31,124 nucleotides of DNA from assembly GCF_905233635.1 (NCBI RefSeq), contig NZ_CAJODG010000027.1:1-31124 (forward strand). The letters run 5' to 3'. A program made the translations under genes and the position numbers. The DNA comes from Selenomonas sp. AE3005. Lineage in GTDB: Bacteria; Bacillota; Negativicutes; Selenomonadales; Selenomonadaceae. The notes under the pieces were generated by a model. The model ran no database searches. It saw only the letters and a program-made list of their open reading frames with translations, and was not told the origin of the DNA. Positions 17,001 to 23,033 of the stretch are shown piece after piece; positions within the stretch are counted from its first letter, which is position 1, and each line of letters starts with the position of its first letter.

Positions 17001-17540
17001 CATGATGGGATCAGCAGTTTTGGTGAAAATGGAGTGGCAGCTATTGAGTATGTAGATAAGCAGGGAAAAGTAATCGGATCTACCACCATTGATAGTGGAG
17101 TAGTGCGCGAGACTACAGGTATTTCTGCTAATGACACAGAGCTGGATATGGATAATGGTAGTACCACTATCGGCAATATCAGCCTTGTGGGGGGCGATAT
17201 CATCAATCTTGAAGGTGGTGACGCTGCTGGTAATGCATCTATCTCCGTGGAGGACAGTGGTACTGTGGTAAATCTGGAGATTTTGCCGACGAACGCCAAT
17301 GGTGAAATACAGGAAAATAACAGTACGGCTGTGGCAGAAATCACAGGTGAAGATGTTACTAATGTGTCAAATGGTACCATCGAAATTCGAGAGGAGAATC
17401 CACTGAAGTTGGCAGAAGAAAAGGAAGATAAAACTACGCTCAAGAAAAAAGAGAGTGAGATCGCTATTGAAGGTGGTGAGGGTGATAAGAAGGACGAGAT
17501 GGAAATAAAAACCGAAGGAAATGGCGTTAATGCTGCCTAA
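8058..17540 (+). CDS. Giant TpsA-type filamentous-haemagglutinin-like adhesin with YDG repeats
   Basis: The 3160-residue exoprotein is preceded by GGGGTGAAG (8045-8053). Order: signal peptide with basic start and hydrophobic core (1-30, likely cut after AYG); FHA-type secretion domain (about 31-230) with the diagnostic NPNG at 119-122; GLUG-like repeats (about 290-425, GGIVASAS and SGGLVGSA with YNTGEV/YNTGNV); then sixteen YDG-type repeats from about 720 to 2840. A Thr/Asn/Asp-rich region and a very acidic, Lys/Glu-rich tail ending NGVNAA follow. No transmembrane anchor or LPXTG motif is seen. Such proteins cross the outer membrane through a TpsB partner, encoded 55 bp downstream, and usually act in adhesion or biofilm. 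The receptor cannot be read from sequence. A sigma-28-like promoter suggests flagellar co-regulation. Confidence 0.9.
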   Translation: MRRDNNKQIAIAVGIALSAGMFSIVPVAYGAPSGGVVKSGGATIAYDGNNTNISSTSKNNVIDWHDFSVAKNETVTFDYDAATSKGYSNTNNYVNIVSGANTSEINGKIRGGNEVYIINPNGVIFGKDSSVDVGSLYVSTRYVDSDKLANNINQTDTSIVSTVLLSTSVGVAADVVNMGTITATNVVVEGQNIRFYSDNVDSNAVVFKADKADGGYVHIGNENGTVVTGYSSSALTDGSAAAAVEYYKLLGTDWQTVKTTINNALAGAYMLSGNIDASSSPGGITSDFKGSFDGNYYEISGLTGASGLFASTSGAKIYNVGVVNSTISSSGYAGGIVASASASDDGSTNTILRNVYNTATVSGGNGDKSGGLVGSANGVDIIQSYNTGEVGNGEGSAFIGYIDSGTTNSITDSYNTGNVYGGIAGGVEEGASLTVDRVYTKASAFWGNEGGTTYHSNVLLEMEITDSQGTSRTEYRILPASTAATSQTPDNISSTAISSYIGSEPSINMNWGSSISNTGGVTINKTTGEVTRPTWRIYEGQSTPMLTAFFKGVKNTVYNYDYFKDDGEKDSTAYKYNSGTNTIDGLPNNTAESGATVNGLVYNGDTLKIVNSSGEAITTEIDEETQKDKKTIAQSDLGAVFATKGSIANEDMHNHIFYDGKEAGTGRKGATYDAGTKTQYTIALLHSDQQGYDLVGNNISISPRKVSVGTLINATNIAREYNGDYEAKSAVGDLFNGDSTSSDGILPVDAYDAEKNTNGLKVSFGDDWVAEFRTGMTENTRDADVGIGKNVFVKGTLALKIGDTDVDYTGNDYVLDADATSTALSTTGITLEGIGTVYQKALTIKLKEGINLNKTYDGNAIAKGVDENNVLYGGGAVSTDDFDLEAPIQGDEVYLAAPDAKAYFVTEASADAEKSANADNDKNVRFTGLKLDGAQAKNYKLVDENGTIYTQEGLIHLNSNGEYEQDEFGIGEYVSDGNSGTVNHGGNLYTTADIGKRNLSSMGFEWYQTAANGDKIWFGDTTGATVKASREYNGSSVYEVPAASNTDTNKYVSNERNGGTDGMVGDDSQNFKVTVLAANFATSDEWGKDEDENVVVPTKDEIESGTWYTKNVADAKGVVYKVHISGDAVGNYTLDGKDIETAENGYNYVIGAGKITPRTINLLANTANGARVEKIYDGNSTVTRNGESEFYLLSNSSTLNNNTDFLVYSGDDDHKLLSDDTDAKIKITGKYVNTGSEGAANVNFDTTNNTVADKNIVYTAEVMEGDNPSSNYKFAVVDDTVQLVNDEGTKATFTAGLMGKINQREITNITFKDASKTYDGSNAVRNTTNYDTENTANPENDNVTFKANDRITITGVLLDDGTNALVTPVDDEGNEGEADTIDTIFNTTNGQIAEGTGTPENPALITGIYGTADVAADGTVSNWQGNEHAAAGKVVQYTINGDLLKTDNHNYKLALTDNVVYDLADDGTNAGGSEITPLSLSAAEIGLARTKDANGELVPITKTYNGYDTVDNAGSYISGIYASKDGVDLDLTDAVEIVSAQYDTKHSGDGVNGNDSILQGVTYTLKIGNGNADYTVSGADSEGQFAKTKDIDGVDIKGVITPLIIKVTENNIVNNENVVNKVYDAKKNVNGTGEDLVGGINEQILPIDKNNTNPDEKIVNDTAAVYVNDEGTPDKNVAFDGDNVTNKGIVYTLGLTNNAYNDYVFRDNNGNAISNNQLTGEGMIKKRPLSVSVTLEPEKIYDGKPDVLTMPANLPDAETGNAANADITFGTTDDNIVVMSDGFIIGELTGKYGIKNGNVFAEDSNVNTVNKDVQYTGVLAALGDNAANYEVDDKAYGFGIINPQGIDHTVFKLVLKDGITQTYSGSAIVGEYGMNVEQKDAFQRSWIDKDKSGIYLSGNTTEIPDISLNNNAYTFDIEDSNGDNSAKFNTADAGDKSVTYTIHINPTSLTNYEYVDNEVEIDDIYASNTANGTIKARPVTVTVTNPTLSKYYDGTKNIYANYSNASWSGEVGTVTGAELKGADAVTMSLAVGEQNADGSWTETGLISGYGTNASSGEYTGTDVGTETITYTPAVSGVTAGNYKFVDENGVEISASNNPLQTTGNTIKPFGVTITANPVTKHYDGTEDAIKSDGTVLVTPPSGMSVLQLGTNPDFGEAVTLVNGYKGEYDNPNVKNINGGTEHEVTYSDLQLVGSNYKFVTADGEDMTPVAGGTTYTITGTGKITPLALTIDNVTLSFDAATPTKEYDGTEFVKKNQELTDEDNNYITNFYVDLGNGVTQAIVYDYEAAYNDKDVADANTVNYKLGINGDNYTIDQSLIDQGKVIEEDGKYKWVASTAGVITPRTLDVVYDEGIRKIYDGDQTVEAEDLSKIHLANDDLEVLEADEDVANPNNLYAVTSAKYTTTNANVNPQGEENDEVVNDDDHININYTVQWNDLLNGNYNLVGADANGLVNGIAKGDIERRKVSVEKVNDDAGLVPGKPYDGSPDMAAAYSNDGRFQLAEADDTTGVIKHNDVAEVTINPDAIVAAFDNDGHVNREDDGMPAPQGVTFTIDRDNVLSGSATYPAGNYYVTTEELHGSGLISPLDVTVKVTNAPEKTYDGKNFVVGTNYLTPAQAFNVGDDIDGNSLVNYVSIQGTPHYDNENAGTVGYTYNIQLDSIAGYNDYNLVLADNQEGAVDANGLTATLTGDGTINKRIVTPTLNGVLTKVYDGAPNPDGSSEFVLSKNMAEDKSSNNVKKDENGKVIYDTTSNNDYPITNARFTVNAAVDGGDTGYVGTDDVQLKVTEAKYDGGEAGKAEDSNELKEHVVNYTLKLENDNYMFGNGTNETTLEGTGYIARKGLEIVATPATANVGGSKPHFTGTVEGFEGDDANTYADFTAQVMGNFDTREGVTTAKAGTYGVYSWYRDDEELLLNTENDNPMEGNLGLNYYYRQAPANAKAFTVKTVNIPKDNDMSTPVVPSTINNPDTKITPTNDIYTKISHDGISSFGENGVAAIEYVDKQGKVIGSTTIDSGVVRETTGISANDTELDMDNGSTTIGNISLVGGDIINLEGGDAAGNASISVEDSGTVVNLEILPTNANGEIQENNSTAVAEITGEDVTNVSNGTIEIREENPLKLAEEKEDKTTLKKKESEIAIEGGEGDKKDEMEIKTEGNGVNAA
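10161..16590 (+). repeat. Sixteen YDG/MBG-type repeats within the adhesin
   Basis: The core tripeptide Y(D/N/S)(G/A), usually preceded by K-x, occurs at residues 721, 856, 1032, 1176, 1318, 1504, 1623, 1741, 1863, 1992, 2122, 2246, 2357, 2482, 2599 and 2709. Spacing is 110-186 residues, settling to 110-130 after the sixth copy. Most units end in a strand like G-x-I-x-(P/K/R)-R-x-(L/V/I), for example GKITPRTI or GTIKARPV. The copies are clearly diverged at DNA level, so recent amplification is unlikely. They look like a stalk of tandem Ig-like or MBG-type beta domains. Confidence 0.85.
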
Positions 17541-17595
17541 GCTGACAAACAAATGCTAGACACAGCCAGAGTAGAAGGAAGGTATAGCAAACAGC

Positions 17596-19257
17596 ATGAA
17601 AAAATTAGTGAAAGCATACGTTGCAGCAGGATTTGCCGTAGCTGTTATGGAACTGGGGGGGGGAGCAGCTTTTGCCGCTCCTGCCATTTCCCAGCCTGGA
17701 AAAGAAATAGCGGATAATATGCCATCGTCGGAAGCAGAAGTAAAGGACAATTTACTGGAAAAACCACCCGCAGCACCGCCGGTGCAGTTTGCCATAAGCA
17801 ATTTTCGCTTAGAAGCTCCGGAACTTTATCTTGATAAAGCTGAGTTGACTAGGATTTTACAGGATGGTATGGGGGAAAAGCGTACCATGGTGGAATTGAA
17901 CGCCACTTTGACGGAGCTTACCAGATACTGCCGCCAGCATGGCTATCCGGCGGCGGCGGCTTATGTGCCTGCTCAGGAAAGCTCCGATGGCATGATTACC
18001 ATCAAGGTCATTCCGGGGCGCTATGGCGAGATAAAAATTGATAACCGCAGCCGTCTTAAAGAAGGCGTGGCTAATGGTTTTGTTAAGTCTCTAAAATCTG
18101 GGGAGATTATCCGTACTGGCAAGTTGGAAACGACCTTATATTCAATTTCGGATGTGAGTGGCACCAAGGCGGTAGGTGTACTGAGTCCTGGCAAGGAGTT
18201 TGGCACCAGCGACCTGACCGTGCGTATCGAAAAAGGCAAGGGAACCAGTACGATTCTCTATGTGGAAAATTACGGCAGTGAGGACACAGGACGCTACCGT
18301 TACGGCCTGCAGCATAACATCTATGATGTCAGCGGTAATGGTGATAAGGTGAGTGTTGGTACCCTGTTGTCCAATCAAAATATGCACAATTATTATGCCA
18401 ATTATGAGACTATAGTAGGACGTGGCGGTACAACTTTGGGCTTTGGCTTCAGCCGTATGGATTATAATATTATTATGAACTCGGGCGACTTAAAGGGGCT
18501 CGCTAACACTATAAGCTTGTTCGGTCATAGACCTATATATCATCTAACGAATAGCGGACTGAAAATAAAGTATGGTTATGATTACCGTAAGTTACAGGAT
18601 GACTATATGGGATTAGGGGATGTAGATAAACATTCTCATAGCGTCTATGTGGCTGCTGAAGGCTTCGAGCGCCGTAATGGTTTTGTAGTTAATTATGAGG
18701 CAAAACTTACGACTGGCACTTTGGTACGTGATTCGGATAGCTATTTGGCGAAAGCATTGTTTAGGGATAATGAAACGGAAGGACACTATACGAAGGGTGA
18801 GTTTAATGTTACAGCAGTACAGCGGCTGGGCAACAGAGCCGATGTACTTGTAAAAGCCTCCGGACAGCTGGCCAGCCGTAATCTGGATGGTTCTGAGCGT
18901 ATGTACCTGGGCGGTGCAAACGGTATTCGTGCTTATCCGCAGGGAACAGGTTCTGGCGATGAAGGTATAATGGGTACGGTGGAAACTCGTTTTTATACCA
19001 AAGTTCCTGGGTTGGTGTTTAGCACGTACTTTGATATGGGACACGTTAAGTACCGCAATGATGGACAGCTCAATGGCATAAACGAACCTGCATCGGGTAT
19101 GACACTCAAAGGCTGGGGCATAGGTCTTACCTACAGCAAGCCCAATGACTGGTTCGCCCGTCTTGACTATGCGCGCCGTATCGGCGGCGACCCGAATCTC
19201 AGCGAAAAGGCACAGGCCAAAGGCAGGACATGGTTCATGCTGGGCAAGATTTGGTAA
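17596..19257 (+). CDS. TpsB-type outer-membrane transporter (ShlB/FhaC family)
   Basis: The 553-residue product begins with a signal peptide (1-27, cut likely after AFA). A linker and a ShlB-type POTRA domain (about 63-142) follow, with LTELTRYCRQHGYPAAAAYVP and DGMITIKVIPGRYGEI. The rest (about 200-553) is a beta-barrel-like region of alternating residues, with GGANGIRAYPQGTGSGDEG typical of the conserved loop near the barrel's C-terminal part, and it ends in Trp as many outer-membrane proteins do. It should export the upstream adhesin, with which it is very probably co-transcribed. A G9 run at 17655-17663 encodes the Gly-Gly-Gly of the signal-peptide region; the gene is in frame at this length. 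No terminator is evident after it. Confidence 0.93.
   Translation: MKKLVKAYVAAGFAVAVMELGGGAAFAAPAISQPGKEIADNMPSSEAEVKDNLLEKPPAAPPVQFAISNFRLEAPELYLDKAELTRILQDGMGEKRTMVELNATLTELTRYCRQHGYPAAAAYVPAQESSDGMITIKVIPGRYGEIKIDNRSRLKEGVANGFVKSLKSGEIIRTGKLETTLYSISDVSGTKAVGVLSPGKEFGTSDLTVRIEKGKGTSTILYVENYGSEDTGRYRYGLQHNIYDVSGNGDKVSVGTLLSNQNMHNYYANYETIVGRGGTTLGFGFSRMDYNIIMNSGDLKGLANTISLFGHRPIYHLTNSGLKIKYGYDYRKLQDDYMGLGDVDKHSHSVYVAAEGFERRNGFVVNYEAKLTTGTLVRDSDSYLAKALFRDNETEGHYTKGEFNVTAVQRLGNRADVLVKASGQLASRNLDGSERMYLGGANGIRAYPQGTGSGDEGIMGTVETRFYTKVPGLVFSTYFDMGHVKYRNDGQLNGINEPASGMTLKGWGIGLTYSKPNDWFARLDYARRIGGDPNLSEKAQAKGRTWFMLGKIW
17655..17663 (+). repeat. Poly-G (G9) tract near the start of tpsB
   Basis: Nine consecutive G residues lie 60 bases into the coding sequence, inside the signal-peptide region. 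This is the longest G run I found in the window. G tracts of this length near the 5' end of surface-protein genes are typical slipped-strand contingency loci. Gain or loss of one base would shift the frame. Confidence 0.9.
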
Positions 19258-19336
19258 AAGTAAAAGAAGGATATTATATTTTGACAGCGAAATATACCTA
19301 GTAACAAGATAAATGTCGTCCAAGGAGTGAGATAAA

Positions 19337-19747
19337 ATGGCAGGCAAAATCAAGAATTGTCCTATGTGTGGCAAATTGTTTAACGACACAGGCAATAAGG
19401 TTTGTATGGATTGCTATGATAAGCTGCAGGAAAAAGAGCATGAAGTAGTGGAGTATGTCCGCGACCACCGTGGGGCGAAGATTCCCGAGATTTGCGAAGC
19501 CACAGGTGCTCCGGCGGGCATGATTAAGAAGATGATTCGCGAAGGCCGGTTCGAGCAGATTGGTGTCAAGATGTCCTATCCCTGTGAAAAATGCGGTGCG
19601 CCGATTATGTCGGGCAAGATTTGTAAGTCCTGTGAAGGGGCGGCGCGCAGCGCTTTGCAGAAACAGGCGGCAGCGGTTACGGCGGCCCGGCAGATGGCCA
19701 AGATGGACAGAGGTCAGGGCATGTACTCCAAAAAGCATGACCAATAA
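19337..19747 (+). CDS. yvyF: Flagellar operon protein YvyF (TIGR03826 family)
   Basis: The 136-residue protein starts after AAGGAGTGAG. It has an N-terminal zinc-ribbon-like pair CPMCGKLF and CMDCYDKL, a central helix-turn-helix-like stretch (AKIPEICEATGAPAGMIKKM), and a second CEKCGAPI and CKSCEG pair near residues 80-100. These are the hallmarks of the YvyF family, found before flgM in Firmicutes flagellar operons, exactly as here. In Bacillus it is linked to flagellar gene expression; its biochemical role is not settled. The two Cys pairs and the helical reader suggest a small zinc-binding nucleic-acid or protein adaptor. A TTGACA at about 19281 could be a -35 element, but no good -10 is seen. 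A terminator follows. Confidence 0.88.
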   Translation: MAGKIKNCPMCGKLFNDTGNKVCMDCYDKLQEKEHEVVEYVRDHRGAKIPEICEATGAPAGMIKKMIREGRFEQIGVKMSYPCEKCGAPIMSGKICKSCEGAARSALQKQAAAVTAARQMAKMDRGQGMYSKKHDQ

Positions 19748-19817
19748 TATATGCAAATGGGTGAAAAACGGCGAAATAGCTTGATAATCACCGCTAAAAA
19801 CGAATAATTACCGAAAA

Positions 19818-19844
19818 GCAGGAATTAAGTTTCCTGCTTTTTTT
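19818..19844 (+). terminator. Intrinsic terminator after yvyF
   Basis: AGCAGGAA (19818-19825) pairs with TTCCTGCT (19831-19838) around a five-base loop, followed by seven T residues (19838-19844). The -35 of the next promoter lies in the hairpin loop. Confidence 0.9.
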
Positions 19845-19852
19845 GACGATAC
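19826..19852 (+). promoter_or_regulatory. Possible sigma-28-like promoter of the flgM operon
   Basis: TAAG (19826-19829) and ACGATAC (19846-19852) are 16 bases apart, the same geometry as the adhesin promoter but with a weaker -10. It overlaps the yvyF terminator. flgM is under sigma-28 control in several bacteria, which makes the match plausible. Confidence 0.45.
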
Positions 19853-19918
19853 TTCAATTAGAAGAGACTGTGTAATATATGGAAAGCAGTCGCAAATATA
19901 AACAGGGTGGTGAAAAAG

Positions 19919-20197
19919 ATGATTATCAATGGCAATGTACAGGCCGTAGCCGGTGCCTACAGTGTGAGCAGCACGGGCAGTGTCAAGCGGGCCTACAATG
20001 CGCAGGCTGTGGAAAAGAAGGACGAAGTCCTGCTGTCCCACGAAAGCCAGAGCTTTTCCAGCATGCTCCAGAAACTCCAGAGCATGGATGACGTGCGCGA
20101 AGACAAGGTGCAAGACCTGAGCGCACGCGTGGCAGCCGGCAGCTATGAAGTGTCCAGTGAAAATCTGGCCGCAAGCCTGCTGAATGCACGTTTCTAA
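19919..20197 (+). CDS. flgM: Anti-sigma-28 factor FlgM
   Basis: The 92-residue product begins MIINGNVQAVAGAYSV at ATG 19919, six bases after GGTGGTG; the upstream in-frame GTG codons at 19907 and 19910 are part of that ribosome-binding site. The C-terminal half (VREDKVQDLSARVAAGSYEV then ENLAASLLN) matches the sigma-binding helices of FlgM. The N-terminal half is low-complexity and probably unfolded, which allows export through the flagellar channel. FlgM binds and inhibits sigma-28 until the hook is finished and is then secreted, releasing late genes. The sigma-28-like promoters of the flagellins and adhesin in this window are its likely targets. It is 20 bp from flgN, in one operon. Confidence 0.92.
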   Translation: MIINGNVQAVAGAYSVSSTGSVKRAYNAQAVEKKDEVLLSHESQSFSSMLQKLQSMDDVREDKVQDLSARVAAGSYEVSSENLAASLLNARF

Positions 20198-20217
20198 TCC
20201 GGGGAGGCAATACAAAT

Positions 20218-20700
20218 ATGTGGCAGGAGTTCGCAAACAATCTCAACGAATTAAACAAAGCCTACAAAGCACTTATTGAACTGGGAAAAAAGAAACGCAG
20301 CGCTTTGGTGCTCGTGGATATGAAGACCGTGGAATCTCTGCTGAAAACAGAGGAAGAGCTGACGGACAGTGTAGCACGGCTGGAAAAGACGCGGCAGAGC
20401 CTGCTCATGAAACTGGCCGCCAGCGAAGACAGGCTGGGGCCAAACTCCAATATGCAGGACATCATCGGTATAGTACCGCCGGGAAAAATGAAGGAAGTCA
20501 TCAGAAAACTCCATGATATGCTGGCCGGCTCCGTACAGGAGGCGCAGGAAATCAGTGAAGGCAATGCCCTGCTGATAAAGGCGGCTATGGAGGCAGCGGC
20601 TTTCCATTTGAACAGAATTGGCGGAGCCAAGGTGGAACCGGCCTATGGCAAGGGCGGCGAAGTGACCACACATCGCCGGAATTTTGAATTTAACGCATAA
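20218..20700 (+). CDS. flgN: Flagellar export chaperone FlgN
   Basis: The 160-residue, largely helical protein starts after GGGGAGG (20201-20207). Long amphipathic helices (FANNLNELNKAYKALIELGKKKRSALV, then LKTEEELTDSVARLEKTRQSLL) and position between flgM and flgK identify the FlgN family. FlgN binds the C-terminal helices of FlgK and FlgL in the cytoplasm, keeps them unfolded and delivers them to the export ATPase. No membrane segment or cysteine is seen. A second protein of similar build follows immediately. Confidence 0.85.
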   Translation: MWQEFANNLNELNKAYKALIELGKKKRSALVLVDMKTVESLLKTEEELTDSVARLEKTRQSLLMKLAASEDRLGPNSNMQDIIGIVPPGKMKEVIRKLHDMLAGSVQEAQEISEGNALLIKAAMEAAAFHLNRIGGAKVEPAYGKGGEVTTHRRNFEFNA

Positions 20701-20733
20701 TTACAGTTTTAGACGCAGCAGAGGGTGGGTAAA

Positions 20734-21201
20734 TTGGAAGAAGCAGTACGTTTGCTGAGAGCGCAAATCCTTATCAGCAATAAATGTCTGGAAAAAATCA
20801 AAGCACTGAAAGCAACACTACAAGCCGAAAACAAGGGAGCCGATATCGTGGCCGCCGTTCAGGCACTGGAGCCTGCCCTGTCGGAATTAGGCAGACTGGA
20901 AAAAGACAAGCAGGAATTTTTGCAGCAGCATAAACTTCCTGCCATGAGCGCTTTTATAAAAAAGGCGCCGCCCTCAGAGGAAAAGGAAATAGTATTGCAT
21001 TTACTGCACAGGGCACAGGAATTTGAAGAGTCCCTGAGCAGGGAAACAGAGGCTGCCAGGCTCCTGCTGGAGCGTGGCAAGAAGTATGTGGATTACCATA
21101 TAAACGTCATGACCAGAGCCGTGGCCAGCGATACCTATACGCAGGATGCGGCAGAACGGGAAGGCCGCCGGGAAATCAAGATGTTTGATTCCAGCGTTTG
21201 A
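20734..21201 (+). CDS. FlgN-like helical protein (second copy)
   Basis: The 155-residue, all-helical protein (LEEAVRLLRAQILISNKCLEK and LEPALSELGRLEKDKQEFLQQ) has the same size and build as FlgN and sits between flgN and flgK. I place the start at TTG 20734, five bases after GAGGGTGGG (20721-20729). A GTG at 20725 lies inside that ribosome-binding site and is less likely. The sequence has diverged well away from the preceding FlgN, so homology is inferred from length, helicity and position only. A plausible role is chaperoning the other of FlgK and FlgL, or the large-insert FlgL specifically. Confidence 0.6.
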   Translation: MEEAVRLLRAQILISNKCLEKIKALKATLQAENKGADIVAAVQALEPALSELGRLEKDKQEFLQQHKLPAMSAFIKKAPPSEEKEIVLHLLHRAQEFEESLSRETEAARLLLERGKKYVDYHINVMTRAVASDTYTQDAAEREGRREIKMFDSSV

Positions 21202-21248
21202 TGTGCTAAGACAAAATAAGCAGCAGAAAGGATAATAGGTGAAATATC

Positions 21249-23006
21249 ATGCGTTCAACGTTTTCCGGACTTAATACCATGGTTCGTGGCGTATTTGCCA
21301 ATCAACTGTCGCTTGACACGGTCGGCCATAACATTACCAATGCGTCCACGGAAGGGTATTCGCGCCAGAGCGTGAATCAGGCGGCGACCCGGGCGCAGGA
21401 AGTTCCTTCATTATACGGCAATGTGCTTGTCGGCTCCGGCGTAGATGCCATGTCCTTGCAGCGCGCCAGAAATATTTACGCCGACAAGCAGTATTGGGCG
21501 GAAACCTCCACCCATGAATACTACAAAGCGGCACAGGTAAACTATGATAAATTGGAAGCCATCTTTGATGACTCGGACAGCACGGGCATAAAAGATGCCA
21601 TGGATGCTTTTTATAAGGCGTGGAGTGACTTGTCTGCCAATGCCTCCACGGACAGCAACCGTGTTACCGTCATCGAAAAGGGCAATATCTTTGTGGATAA
21701 AATCAGCACCGCAGCCAGCCAGCTGCAGGAGCAGATAACCGCCCAGTATGACGATATCCGGGTACATTTAACGACGATAAATGACATCAACGACCAAATC
21801 GTTGAGTTGAATAAAAATATCATGGGCGCTGAAGCTGTCGGCGCTTCTGCCAATGACCTGCGCGACCAGCGTGATCTCTTGGTGGATAAGCTCTCCACCT
21901 ATATGAATCTCAATGTCTATGAGGACGACAAAGGTATGTATACCATTGTGTCCAACGGCATATCCATGGTTAACGGCATAAATAAGCTGACGCTGGAAAT
22001 GTCCGACCCATACAATAATGCAGATTATGGCCTTAATGATTATACAATCCAAATCAAGGAATCTGGTATCGCCTTTATTCCGCAAAATGGAGCGCTAAAG
22101 GCGGAACTGGATACCATCGCCGAGGATAAGGGCTATATTGATAAACTCGCCGATATGGCGGGCTTTATGCTGACGGTGTTCAATAATTTCCATCAGCAAG
22201 GTGCAGGTATTGATAATGACAGCGGTACGCTGGGGACATCCTCTGGGCCTACCTTTGGTATCAACTTCTTTGGCGATGATAATACGGTTTATTATTGGGA
22301 TGATGCCAATAGCTGCGTGGTGGCGACGGAGTATGATTCAACAGATATTACGCGCAGCCTGTCAACGCCAACATCGGCAACAGATACGCCGCAGGTTCAC
22401 ATTTCAGGTACGGTAACTGAGATCAGCAAACTGAAGGGAATGAACATCATCAATGCTATGCGGATAAATACTAAACTGACGGAGGCTGGTGGTTCAAGTC
22501 TAGTGGCAGCTCGTTCGTTGACAGTAGAAGAACAAACCGACCCTAATACTGGTGCGCTTTTGAATACTTATACAATTGTGGCCAGTGGTACGAAGGATGG
22601 TACCAACGCGGTCAATCTCAGTGCCTTGTTCAATCTGTCGGCAGACAATATAGCCAAGTTTACTAATACGTCTACCATATATTATCAGGCAACCACTGGT
22701 GGAACATCTGAAGAGGTTCCTACTACCCGTTCGGTGGATGATATTTCCCTCAATGCGTATTATCAGTCGGTAATGAGTACGTTGGGCACGGATGCGGCAT
22801 CCATTGATACCAAGGAAAGCGCTCAGGATGATTTGATTACCCAGATTGTGAACTGGCGTTCCTCTACTTCTGGTGTGGACTGGAATGAAGAACTCACCAA
22901 TATGATTACTTTCCAGAAGGGGTATAGCGCCTGCTCCCGCTGTCTCACCACCATGGATGAGATGTTGGACAGGCTCATCAATAGCACCGGCGTAGTTGGC
23001 CGTTAA
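21249..23006 (+). CDS. flgK: Flagellar hook-associated protein 1 (FlgK)
   Basis: The 585-residue product starts MRSTFSGLNTMVRGVFANQL after an AGGTGA site. The N-terminus carries the rod/hook motif LDTVGHNITNASTEGYSRQ, and the C-terminal D0 helix is NEELTNMITFQKGYSACSRC then MDEMLDRLINSTGVVGR. These ends define FlgK, which forms the first junction ring between hook and filament. The middle (about 300-480) is variable and Ser/Thr/Asp-rich. The length is slightly above the usual 450-550. Two cysteines three residues apart (SACSRC) in the C-terminal helix and a third in the variable part are uncommon for axial proteins. It lies in the flgM-flgN-flgN-like-flgK-flgL operon, 27 bp before flgL. Confidence 0.95.
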   Translation: MRSTFSGLNTMVRGVFANQLSLDTVGHNITNASTEGYSRQSVNQAATRAQEVPSLYGNVLVGSGVDAMSLQRARNIYADKQYWAETSTHEYYKAAQVNYDKLEAIFDDSDSTGIKDAMDAFYKAWSDLSANASTDSNRVTVIEKGNIFVDKISTAASQLQEQITAQYDDIRVHLTTINDINDQIVELNKNIMGAEAVGASANDLRDQRDLLVDKLSTYMNLNVYEDDKGMYTIVSNGISMVNGINKLTLEMSDPYNNADYGLNDYTIQIKESGIAFIPQNGALKAELDTIAEDKGYIDKLADMAGFMLTVFNNFHQQGAGIDNDSGTLGTSSGPTFGINFFGDDNTVYYWDDANSCVVATEYDSTDITRSLSTPTSATDTPQVHISGTVTEISKLKGMNIINAMRINTKLTEAGGSSLVAARSLTVEEQTDPNTGALLNTYTIVASGTKDGTNAVNLSALFNLSADNIAKFTNTSTIYYQATTGGTSEEVPTTRSVDDISLNAYYQSVMSTLGTDAASIDTKESAQDDLITQIVNWRSSTSGVDWNEELTNMITFQKGYSACSRCLTTMDEMLDRLINSTGVVGR

Positions 23007-23033
23007 TACAGATAGCAAATGAGGTGAAATAAA

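Noticed and set aside
8058..17540. Repeat-rich adhesin considered as a CRISPR array or tandem DNA repeat
   Set aside because: The repeats are of protein type, 330-560 bp apart and diverged in DNA. No short identical repeats with unique spacers are present anywhere in the window.
19281..19310. Sigma-A promoter before yvyF starting at TTGACA
   Set aside because: The -35 is perfect but no hexamer at 16-18 bases spacing matches TATAAT at more than three positions.
18613..19395. Minus-strand open frame of 260 codons opposite tpsB
   Set aside because: It lies antisense to the beta-barrel part of tpsB and runs past its stop. There is no start signal and the composition is Cys/His/Ile-rich, typical of a shadow frame.
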